A stretch of DNA of 64,000 nt from Dactylosporangium fulvum (GTDB lineage Bacteria; Actinomycetota; Actinomycetes; Mycobacteriales; Micromonosporaceae): the NCBI RefSeq assembly GCF_025137375.1, contig NZ_CP073720.1:954501-1018500 (forward strand), in the 5' to 3' direction. Below are positions 57,871 to 64,000 of this stretch, piece after piece (positions within the stretch are counted from its first letter, which is position 1; each line of letters starts with the position of its first letter). The notes beneath the pieces were generated by a model. That model worked only from the letters and a program-made list of their open reading frames with translations, did no database searches and was not told the origin of the DNA. Position numbers and translations under genes: made by a program.

Positions 57871-58683
57871 GTGCCGGATCAGAAGAGCACGTTGGTACGG
57901 CTTCGGTTCAGGCTTCTCGGTCCGCTTCAGGTGTTCGTCGGCGAGCGACCCTACCCGCCACCGGTCGCCCGGCAGCGTACGGTGCTCGCACTGGCCCTCC
58001 TGGATCCCCGATGGTTCGTAGCCCGGCGCAAGCTGGTTGCCGAACTGTGGGAACACACGGTGCCGCCGTCCGCCGCCGCCAACCTCCGCAACAGCATGTC
58101 GACGCTACGGCGCTGGCTGACCGGCGCCATCGGGCTGAGCCTCGACGACACCGCCAGCCCGCTGACCGCCGTTGACGAGGGCTGGGCGCTGAGTTTGCCC
58201 CCCGGCGTCCTGGTCGAGACCGACGTCGCGGAGTTCGATTCGTGGCTCGCGACCGCGCGGAGGCATCTGGCGCGGTCGGACCACGACGGCGCGGTCATGC
58301 CGCTGGAGCAGGCGCTGCAGCGCTACCACGGCACTCCGTTCCAAGGCATCCCGCTCGGGCCGGTGCTCGCCGCCCGGGCGGCCGACCTCAACCTTCGGTG
58401 GAAGGCGGCAGTCGAGGAGTACGCGACCGTGTTGCTGCGCCTGGGCGCCTATGAGCAGGCCTGGCACGTGCTGCTGGACTTCCTCCGCCAGCACCCGGAA
58501 CGCGAGCGGGCTTGGGATCGGCTGATGCGCGCGCAGTACGGGATGGGCGACGCGGTAGCCGCCCTGCAGACCTATCAGCGGGCCCGCCAGGTGCTGGCGG
58601 AGCGGTTCGGCATCGAGCCGGGGCCGGAATTGGTGAACACGCACCGGGCAGTGCTGCGCCGGACCCTCGACACCGTGCCCTGA
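57871..58683 (+). CDS. SARP/AfsR-type BTAD transcriptional regulator
   Basis: 270 residues from GTG 57871; a TTG at 57892 is also possible. Winged helix: RLRFRLLGPLQVFVGERPYPPPVARQRTVLALALLDPRWFVARRKLVAELWEHTVPPSAAANLRNSMSTLRRWL has the SARP pattern with the D-E-P-W-like ELWEH segment intact, so unlike the fusion at 53425 its DNA-binding domain looks complete. The BTAD domain follows (about 100-265, ending QRARQVLAERFGIEPGPELVNTHRAVL). SARPs usually activate secondary-metabolite clusters; no such cluster is visible here. Confidence 0.87.
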   Translation: MPDQKSTLVRLRFRLLGPLQVFVGERPYPPPVARQRTVLALALLDPRWFVARRKLVAELWEHTVPPSAAANLRNSMSTLRRWLTGAIGLSLDDTASPLTAVDEGWALSLPPGVLVETDVAEFDSWLATARRHLARSDHDGAVMPLEQALQRYHGTPFQGIPLGPVLAARAADLNLRWKAAVEEYATVLLRLGAYEQAWHVLLDFLRQHPERERAWDRLMRAQYGMGDAVAALQTYQRARQVLAERFGIEPGPELVNTHRAVLRRTLDTVP

Positions 58684-58774
58684 CCGAAGCGCACGATCTC
58701 CAGTCCGGCCGGGCACCTTGGTCGTGCGGTTATGGCTTCGGCCCCGCTGCCCAGGCCGGTCGCTGAGCACCAGG

Positions 58775-58809
58775 CGGCCGGTCACCCGGGAGGGTGACCG
58801 GCCGTTTTT
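58775..58809 (+). terminator. Strong intrinsic terminator after BTAD regulator 2
   Basis: CGGCCGGTCACCC / GGGTGACCGGCCG, perfect 13-bp stem, loop GGGA, followed by TTTTT. One of the few classical terminators in the window. Confidence 0.92.
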
Positions 58810-58821
58810 GGTTGGTCGATG

Positions 58822-59253
58822 TTAGTTGGAGGCCACGCCCAGTTCGCCGGCGTTGCCGTGGAATTCGGTGCCCGTGGCGAACGAGGAGTTGATCTGCTGG
58901 CGCAGGGCGTCGATCTGTGAGAACTGGGAGTCGTTGGCCGAGACGCTGCCGTCGGCGGCGAAGATGTGGTCGGTGGAGGCTTCGTCGTGGCTGTAGTTGG
59001 TGAAGTCGGTCTCGGAGTAGCTGGCGCCGTTGCCGTCGGTCCATTGGACGCTGTGGCCCTGCTGGAAGTCGGTCGACTCGGCGTTGGCGCTGTCCTGCTC
59101 GTAGACGTTGAAGTCACTGTTGTAGGACGAGTCGCTGGCGTCGACCTGGTGCAGCTGGTCGAGCTCGCCGTGCTGCTGACCGGCCTCGTAGTGGCCGAAG
59201 TCCACGTCGCTGCCGCCGTCGTAGCCGGTGTCGCCGGTGTCCCAGTCGCTCAT
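58822..59253 (-). CDS. Highly acidic orphan protein (143 aa)
   Basis: 143 residues with good GGAAG-type ribosome site before the ATG. By my count 19 Asp and 8 Glu against one Arg and no Lys, with many Ser, Gln, Asn, Gly and Tyr, and no Cys. The first half is [17 protein letters not shown] repeats of D-x-D and Tyr; later [20 protein letters not shown]; the end [22 protein letters not shown] may form a helix. No signal peptide or membrane helix. I do not recognise a family; it could be a DNA mimic, a calcium binder or a disordered spore/aerial-growth protein, all speculative. Confidence 0.7.
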   Translation of the reverse strand: MSDWDTGDTGYDGGSDVDFGHYEAGQQHGELDQLHQVDASDSSYNSDFNVYEQDSANAESTDFQQGHSVQWTDGNGASYSETDFTNYSHDEASTDHIFAADGSVSANDSQFSQIDALRQQINSSFATGTEFHGNAGELGVASN

Positions 59254-59370
59254 GATGTCTTCCTTCGAGAATGTCGCGTTGGTGTGTTGCCAAGAACGTT
59301 AGGCGGACCGGCGACCACTCGAATCCCGGAAACGTGCCACCCGCTCCGGCGGCGTCCGCGTCCCAGACCC

Positions 59371-59514
59371 GGCGACAGCGGCGGCCCGCTCTTCGCCGGC
59401 ACCGTCGGCATCGGCATCACGTCGGGCGGCAGCGGCTCCTGCACGACCGGCGGGACGAGCTACTACGCACCGGCGGGCCGGGCGGCCGGCGCCTACGGCG
59501 TCAGCGCGTACTGA
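59371..59514 (+). pseudogene. C-terminal remnant of a streptogrisin-like serine protease
   Basis: 48 codons to a stop: [20 protein letters not shown], then [17 protein letters not shown] and AYGVSAY. This is the active-site Ser loop and C-terminus of S1E proteases (streptogrisin/alpha-lytic). The catalytic His and Asp regions, pro-region and signal peptide are absent upstream, so only the 3' end of a gene remains. Confidence 0.85.
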
Positions 59515-59524
59515 GCCGGGCCGC

Positions 59525-60349
59525 TCACCGCAACACCTGCCGCAGCTGCGCGGGCGGGGTCGAGCGCTTGCCCCACTCGCGCGGATATCCGACGGACACC
59601 TCCTCGAAGCGCACCCCGTCGTGCCAGGTCGTGCGCGGGATGTGCAGGTGGCCGTAGACGACGGCGGCGGCGCGGAACCTGGTGTGCCAGTCGGCCGTGA
59701 GCGTGGTCCCGCACCAGAGCGCGAACTCGGGGTACCACAACACATCGGTCGGCTGGCGGACCAGCGGGAAGTGGTTGACCAGCACCGTCGGCAACTCGTC
59801 GGCGGCGGCGCGCAGGCGCGGCTCGGTGGCGGCGACGCGGGCTCGGCACCAGGCGTCACGCCCCTCGAACGGGTCGGGGTGCAGCAGCACCTCATCGGTG
59901 CCCACGATGCCGGCGGCGCGCGCGATCTCCAGCGCCTCGGTGGTCGACGTGGCGCCGGCGGGCCAGAACGAGTAGTCGTACAGCACGAAGAGCGGCGCCA
60001 CGATCACCGGGCCGCCCGGCCCCTCCCACACCGGGTAGGGGTCCTCCGGCGTGCGGATGTCGAGGTCCCGACAGGCCGCCACCAGCAGGTCGTAGCGCGC
60101 CTGGCCGCGGGCCTGCTCCGGATCGTTCCGCGGCGTCCACAGCTCGTGGTTGCCGGGCGCCCAGATCACCGTCGCGAACCGCTCGCGCAGCGTCCGCAGT
60201 GCCCACATGACGTCGGCGAACTGCTCCGCGACGTCCCCGGCGACGATCAGCCAGTCGTCGTCGTGGGTGGGGCGTAATTGCTCGACCAGGGCCCGGTTCT
60301 CGGCATACCCGACATGGAGGTCACTGATCGCCATCAGTCGCCCGGTCAC
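59525..60349 (-). CDS. Calcineurin-like metallophosphoesterase
   Basis: 274 residues, GTG start. Metal motifs in order: AISDLHVGY (residues 7-15), VAGDVAEQF (about 37), APGNHELW (about 64-71), LVNHFPLV (about 189) and YGHLHIPRT (about 232-240), a full set for a dinuclear site. Such proteins are common next to phosphopantetheinyl transferases in actinomycetes, not seen here. Substrate unknown. It is convergent with the protease remnant, 10 bases apart. Confidence 0.91.
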   Translation of the reverse strand: MTGRLMAISDLHVGYAENRALVEQLRPTHDDDWLIVAGDVAEQFADVMWALRTLRERFATVIWAPGNHELWTPRNDPEQARGQARYDLLVAACRDLDIRTPEDPYPVWEGPGGPVIVAPLFVLYDYSFWPAGATSTTEALEIARAAGIVGTDEVLLHPDPFEGRDAWCRARVAATEPRLRAAADELPTVLVNHFPLVRQPTDVLWYPEFALWCGTTLTADWHTRFRAAAVVYGHLHIPRTTWHDGVRFEEVSVGYPREWGKRSTPPAQLRQVLR

Positions 60350-60476
60350 GACGACGAGCCTACGGGCAGTTGCGCTCCGATGGTCAAATTGCGGGATGAG
60401 CGAGGGTGTCGAGCGGCTGCGGGCCCGTCTGGCGGCCGCCGAGAGCGACCGCCAGACCCTGCCCGGCCTGGGCTGA

Positions 60477-61475
60477 TCAGGCGCGATCCATCAGCTTCTC
60501 GACCTCGGCGAGCTGGGATCCGGTCAGCGGTCCGTGGGCCAGCGCGCCCGCGTTCTCCTCGACCTGGGCGACCGTGCGGCAGCCGGGGATCGGGACCGTC
60601 CGGGGGCTGTAGGCCCACAGCCAGGCCAGCGCACCCTGGGCCAGGGTCCGGCCGCCGGACGTGAGGACCTCGCGGATGGCGGCGATGCGGTCCAGGAACT
60701 CCGGCGTCGGCCGGCCGTCCGCGAAGTAGGTCATCCACTCCGGGGTCCAGCCGCGCACGTCGTCGGCGGGGAGCTTGGAGTCGGCGGTGTACTTGCCGCT
60801 GAGCAGGCCCATGGCCAGCGGCCCCCGGATGATCACCCCGAGGTCGAAGCGGTCGGCGACGGGCAGCACCGCGAACGAGCCCCGCAGCACGGACAGGTCC
60901 GCCTGGATCGCGGTGCAGTGGACACCCGCCTCGGCGAACGCGGTCGCGCGCTCCGGGAAGTCGGTGCTCCAGCCGTACGCCCTGATCAGCCCCTGATCGA
61001 CCAGATCCTCCAGCACCGGGATCAGATCGAGCGCCTGCGGGATCGGCAGGTCGTTGATGTGCAGCTGGTAGAGGTCGATCCGGTCGGTGTTCAGGCGGCG
61101 CAGCGACTCCCGCACGGCCCGCTTGAGCCCCTCGGGCGAGCCGTCGTTCGGGCCGACCTGGCGGGTGCTCTCGTCGAAGGTGGAGCCGAACTTCGTCGCG
61201 ATGACGGCCTCGTCGCGGTGGCCGGCGAGCGCCTCGGCCAGCACGACCTCGCTATGACCGGCGCCGTAGACGTTGGCGGTGTCGAAGAAGGTGACGCCGA
61301 GGTCCAGCGCCCGGCGGATCGCCCGGATCGACTCGTCGTCGTCGACCTCACCCCAGCCGAACGGCTGGTCGCCGGCCCAGAACGGACCGCCGATCGCCCA
61401 GCAGCCGATCCCGAGGGCACTGACCTCGATGCCACTGCGGCCGAGCGGGCGGGTCACGCTTGCGTCATTCGTCAT
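60477..61475 (-). CDS. Aldo/keto reductase
   Basis: 332 residues from ATG 61475. TIM-barrel AKR: FFDTANVYGAGHSE (Asp and catalytic Tyr, about 62-75), ATKFG with the active-site Lys (about 92-96), IDLYQLHIND with His (about 131-140), and IPGCRTVAQVEENAGAL near the C-terminus. Reduces carbonyls with NADPH. A MerR-like operator lies 16 bases upstream, suggesting induction by an electrophile or thiol stress; the regulator is not in the window. Confidence 0.93.
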   Translation of the reverse strand: MTNDASVTRPLGRSGIEVSALGIGCWAIGGPFWAGDQPFGWGEVDDDESIRAIRRALDLGVTFFDTANVYGAGHSEVVLAEALAGHRDEAVIATKFGSTFDESTRQVGPNDGSPEGLKRAVRESLRRLNTDRIDLYQLHINDLPIPQALDLIPVLEDLVDQGLIRAYGWSTDFPERATAFAEAGVHCTAIQADLSVLRGSFAVLPVADRFDLGVIIRGPLAMGLLSGKYTADSKLPADDVRGWTPEWMTYFADGRPTPEFLDRIAAIREVLTSGGRTLAQGALAWLWAYSPRTVPIPGCRTVAQVEENAGALAHGPLTGSQLAEVEKLMDRA

Positions 61476-61490
61476 GGCCACCAACCTGCC

Positions 61491-61510
61491 ACCTGGAGTG
61501 CGCTCCAGGT
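61491..61510 (-). promoter_or_regulatory. MerR-type operator over the aldo/keto reductase promoter
   Basis: On the minus strand, ACCTGGAG-CGCA-CTCCAGGT is a perfect 20-bp palindrome whose left edge forms part of -35 TTGACC (61513-61508). A dyad between -35 and -10 is the hallmark of MerR-family activation. Confidence 0.65.
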
Positions 61511-61521
61511 CAAGGGACAGA

Positions 61522-61620
61522 TCAGATGAGTCGCGCCGGGTCGAACAGGCCGATCGGGTGCGCGTCGGGGGTGTTGGTGTAGAGGCAGGTCTTGCCGCGC
61601 AGGAACCGGCCCGGTGCCGC
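61522..61620 (-). pseudogene. Remnant of a sarcosine/N-methyltryptophan oxidase-like flavoprotein
   Basis: Minus-strand frame contains GRFLRGKTCLYTNTPDAHPI and ends GLFDPARLI. The K-T-C-x-Y-T-x-T-P-D segment is characteristic of monomeric sarcosine oxidase-type FAD enzymes (the Cys binds FAD covalently). Nothing else of the protein is present. The start of the aldo/keto reductase promoter lies just beyond. Confidence 0.6.
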
Positions 61621-61682
61621 CGGCACCCGGGGCGCGAGGCGACGTCCTCGACCTCCTCCGCGACGGCGGGGAATCGCGGAAG

Positions 61683-62291
61683 TTACCGGCTGTAGAACTC
61701 CACGACGAGCTGCTCGTCGCAGAGTACCGGCACCTCATGGCGCACCGGCATCCGGATCAGCCGGGCGCTGAGGCCATCCAGGTTCACGTCCAGGTACGGC
61801 GCGGTGCGCTCGCCCGCGTGCGCGCCGGCGGCGGCGATCACGAACGGCGTCTTCTGCCGGCTGCGCTCGGCGACCTCGATCACGTCACCGGGCCGCAGGC
61901 GCGCCGAGGGCCGGTCGACCCGCTTGCCGTTGACGACGACGTGCTGGTGGGTGACGATCTGCCGGGCCTGGTAGATCGTGCGGGCGAAGCCGGCGCGCAG
62001 CACCAGCGCGTCGAGGCGCGTCTCCAGGTCGACGATCAGCTCTTCGCCGGTCTTCCCGGGGCGCCGGACGGCCCGGTCGAACGCGGCCCGCATCTGGTTC
62101 TCCCGCAGGTTGTACTGCGCCCTGAGCCGTTGCTTCTCCATCAGCCTGACCTTGTAGTCGCTCACCTTCGGCCGGGCTCGGCCGTGCTGGCCCGGTGGGA
62201 ACGGGCGGCGTTCGAAGTACTTCACCGACTTGGGCGTCAGTGGGATGCCGAGTGCGCGGGCCCGCCGAACCTTGGGTCGTGACTGGTTCAT
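61683..62291 (-). CDS. rpsD: 30S ribosomal protein S4, Streptomyces-type
   Basis: 202 residues; ATG at 62291 (MNQSRPKVRRARALGIPLTPKSVKYF). Conserved S4 parts: FERRPFPPGQHGRARPKVSDYKVRLMEKQRLRAQYNLRENQMR, the S4 domain ETRLDALVLRAGFARTIYQARQIVTHQHVVVNGKRVDRPSARLRPGDVIEV, and the terminal VLCDEQLVVEFYSR. There are no N-terminal zinc cysteines (the C-minus form). The MNQSRPKV start matches the Streptomyces coelicolor S4 from memory. It is not in a ribosomal operon here, and the iron box at 62310 lies in its upstream region, so it may be an extra, iron-regulated S4. Confidence 0.93.
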   Translation of the reverse strand: MNQSRPKVRRARALGIPLTPKSVKYFERRPFPPGQHGRARPKVSDYKVRLMEKQRLRAQYNLRENQMRAAFDRAVRRPGKTGEELIVDLETRLDALVLRAGFARTIYQARQIVTHQHVVVNGKRVDRPSARLRPGDVIEVAERSRQKTPFVIAAAGAHAGERTAPYLDVNLDGLSARLIRMPVRHEVPVLCDEQLVVEFYSR

Positions 62292-62309
62292 TCTCGACCG
62301 CCTTCCTAG

Positions 62310-62328
62310 TAAGGTAAGCCTAACCTTA
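62310..62328. promoter_or_regulatory. Iron box (DmdR/IdeR operator)
   Basis: TAAGGTAAGCCTAACCTTA matches the 19-bp actinobacterial iron-box consensus TWAGGTWAGSCTWACCTWA at every position. It lies 19 bases from the S4 start and 9 bases from the DUF2470 start, overlapping the latter's ribosome site region. It should repress both when iron is plentiful. Confidence 0.88.
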
Positions 62329-62337
62329 GGAGATTGG

Positions 62338-63051
62338 ATGCCCGTGATCAAGCTCCCCACCGCAGCAGAGCGCCTGCGCTCCCTGCTGACCGCCGCGTCG
62401 TCGCTGACCCTGAACGTGCCCGGTCACCGGTGCGATCTCGTCGGCCGCCACCGGGTCGACCGCGCCGGCCGGATCGTCCTGGAGCTGCCGGACGAGAGTC
62501 ATGTGGCGCATCTGGTACGGGCTGAGCCTGATCTCGCCGCGGCCATCGAGCTGACGGATCTGATCGCTACGCCGGTCCGGGTGTACGCCGGCGTGAGCCG
62601 GGTGCGGGCCCGGGCGACCTTCTCCGGCTGGCTGACCCCGACGGCCACCGAGGCCGGCGAGCTGCTCGCCGTCATGGAGCTGGGCTCGGCCACGCTGCTG
62701 GAGCGCGGCTTCGGCGGGGACGAGGTCGACGTCGAGGCGGACGAGTTCGCCGCCGCCCGGCCCGACCCGCTCGCCGAGGCCGAGGCCGACATGCTGTGTC
62801 ACCTGGCGACCGCCCACCCCGACGCGGTCGAGCGGTTGTCCCGCCTGGTGCCGCCGCATCACCTGCACGGCGTCCACCGGATCCTGCCGGTTCGCCTGGA
62901 CCGGTTCGGTGTGGTGCTGCGGCTGGAGTTCGCGAGCCGCGCGCGGGACGTACAGCTCCCGTTCCCGGCTCCCCTCGACCGGGCAGAGCAGGCGGGGGAG
63001 CGGATGCAGGAGCTGTTCGCCAGGGCCCGCTGCTGCCGCCCGGGCCACTGA
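62338..63051 (+). CDS. DUF2470 protein, HugZ-like, iron-box controlled
   Basis: 237 residues; ATG with AGGAG 6 nt upstream, just after the iron box. The N-terminal half is an FMN-binding-like split barrel (LTLNVPGHRCDLVGRHRVDRAGRIVLELPDESHVAHLV); the C-terminal part is DUF2470 (about 145-235: PLAEAEADMLCHLATAHPDAVERLSRLVPPHHLHGVHRILPVRLDRFGVVLRLEF). DUF2470 is the C-terminal domain of HugZ/HutZ heme-degrading proteins, so heme-iron release is a reasonable guess. Control by an iron box supports a role in iron supply. Confidence 0.85.
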   Translation: MPVIKLPTAAERLRSLLTAASSLTLNVPGHRCDLVGRHRVDRAGRIVLELPDESHVAHLVRAEPDLAAAIELTDLIATPVRVYAGVSRVRARATFSGWLTPTATEAGELLAVMELGSATLLERGFGGDEVDVEADEFAAARPDPLAEAEADMLCHLATAHPDAVERLSRLVPPHHLHGVHRILPVRLDRFGVVLRLEFASRARDVQLPFPAPLDRAEQAGERMQELFARARCCRPGH

Positions 63052-63063
63052 GGGCGCCGCGGA

Positions 63064-64000
63064 TTACACGCTGAATCGGCCGACCAGGCCGCGGAGGCGG
63101 CCGGCTACGGCGGTCAGCTCCTCGGCGGCGCGGTTCGACGCGGCCGCGGCCTCGGTCACCGCCTGCGCGGTTGTCGCCAGGTGCGTGATGTTGCTCGCGA
63201 TCACCTGCGTGCCGGTCGCGGTCTCGGCCACCGACCGGTTGATCTCCGCCGTGGTCGCGGTCTGCTCCTCGACGGCCGAGGCGATCGTGTTCTGGTAGTC
63301 GTTGATCTCGTCGATGATCGCCGTGATCCGGCCGATCGCCTCCGTCGTCGCGCCCGTGTGGGTGCGGATCGCCGCGATGCGGTGGCCGATGTCCTCGGTC
63401 GCCCGGGCCGTCTCCTGCGCGAGATCCTTGACCTCTCCGGCGACGACCGCGAACCCCTTGCCGGCTTCGCCGGCGCGGGCCGCCTCGATCGTCGCGTTGA
63501 GCGCCAGGAGGTTGGTCTGCGCGGCGATGCTGCTGATGGTCTTGAGCACCTCGGCGATCTCGCCCGACGCCGTGCCCAGCAGCCGCACCGTGCTCGACGT
63601 CTGCGCCGCGGTGTCGACGGCGCTGGTGGCGACCTGCGCCGCGCGGGTCGCGTTCTGCGAGATCTCGCCGATCGCCGCGGTCATCTCCTCCGACGCCGTT
63701 GCCACGGTGTTGACCCCGGCCGAGATCTGCTCCGCCGCGGAGGCCGTGGTCTGCGCCTGGAGGTTGGAGTCGGCGGCACCGCTCGCGGTGTCCTCGGCGG
63801 TGCGTGACAGCGCGCCCGCGGTGTCGGTCAGCGTCGTCGCCGTCGAGCTGAGCGCGGTGACCGTGTCGCGCATCGCCGACGTCGCCTCGTTCAGTGCGCG
63901 GCCCATCTCGGCGAGCTCGTCCCGGCCGCGCACCGCGACGGTGCCGGTGAGGTCGCCCGCGGCGACTCGGGTCAGCGCGCCGACCGCCGAGCGCAACGGC
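63064..64000 (-). CDS. Methyl-accepting chemotaxis protein, C-terminal part (5' end outside window)
   Basis: About 310 residues are visible. The fragment starts in a HAMP segment ([31 protein letters not shown]) and contains the MCP signalling hairpin with the tip [50 protein letters not shown]. The sensor and membrane part lie beyond the right edge. MCPs pass ligand signals to CheA/CheW; no che genes are in the window. The stop is 12 bases from the convergent DUF2470 gene. Confidence 0.93.
   Translation of the reverse strand, partial: PLRSAVGALTRVAAGDLTGTVAVRGRDELAEMGRALNEATSAMRDTVTALSSTATTLTDTAGALSRTAEDTASGAADSNLQAQTTASAAEQISAGVNTVATASEEMTAAIGEISQNATRAAQVATSAVDTAAQTSSTVRLLGTASGEIAEVLKTISSIAAQTNLLALNATIEAARAGEAGKGFAVVAGEVKDLAQETARATEDIGHRIAAIRTHTGATTEAIGRITAIIDEINDYQNTIASAVEEQTATTAEINRSVAETATGTQVIASNITHLATTAQAVTEAAAASNRAAEELTAVAGRLRGLVGRFSV

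Noticed and set aside
60396..60476. A 26-codon frame (MSEGVERLRARLAAAES...) beside the aldo/keto reductase
   Set aside because: Too short, without ribosome site, and ends at the next gene; possibly the start of a lost gene, but I cannot support it.
1..64000. A biosynthetic gene cluster governed by the two BTAD regulators
   Set aside because: No PKS, NRPS, terpene, lanthipeptide or similar core enzyme is present in the window.

Overview
The window is about 64 kb of very GC-rich DNA with dense genes, frequent GTG and TTG starts, many 4-nt stop/start overlaps and strong third-position G/C. This points to a filamentous actinomycete. Gene content fits best with the Micromonosporaceae, which is an inference: a galU-glp-rimJ-sepX cell-division locus, a SigE-family sigma factor followed by a membrane propeller protein (twice), SARP/BTAD regulators, an intein-bearing Rv2578c-type radical SAM protein, a Streptomyces-type S4 and a DmdR/IdeR iron box. 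No rRNA, CRISPR array, transposase or intact prophage is visible.

Left part (1-25 kb) is mostly housekeeping and metabolism: a DUF1800/DUF1501 pair with a Tat signal, a DNA glycosylase, an O-methyltransferase that seems to start at ATC, an HtrA-like protease, TatB, Mrp, DUF1003 and MgtE_N/CBS proteins, PhzF, a DMT transporter, HAD and AMMECR1 proteins, several SDRs, a CoA-ester lyase, an acyl-CoA dehydrogenase, the intein-containing radical SAM gene with a LexA-like box just upstream, thioredoxin, DCC and HTTM proteins, and a MaoC hydratase.

Middle part (25-49.8 kb): a DUF695/RraB protein, an Ala-rich repeat protein, a TrmH methyltransferase, a sigma/propeller module followed by PHP and TetR genes, a secreted GH18 chitinase, MarC, a RecB-like nuclease, a TetR/SDR divergon, a large membrane protein, a Fur/MpaB pair, and then a block in the mycobacterial order (Ruc-type FmdB protein, 5-formyl-THF cyclo-ligase, galU, glp/moeA, rimJ, sepX) into which a GGDEF diguanylate cyclase has been placed.

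Right part (49.8-64 kb) is more accessory. A tRNA-Ala(CGC) is followed directly by a 2.1-kb segment bounded by two direct repeats of about 250 bp, each carrying a broken LacI-type helix-turn-helix; between them lie a HEAT-like gene that looks cut short and a VapBC pair. Then come a lipoprotein, a BTAD-membrane-HhH fusion, a second sigma/propeller module, a second BTAD regulator, a highly acidic orphan protein, remnants of a streptogrisin-like protease and of a flavin oxidase, a phosphoesterase, an aldo-keto reductase behind a MerR-style operator, and an S4/DUF2470 divergon centred on a perfect iron box. A chemoreceptor runs off the right edge.

Long hairpins without T-runs sit between convergent genes at three places (6127, 16077 and 33064); the last two belong to one repeat family.
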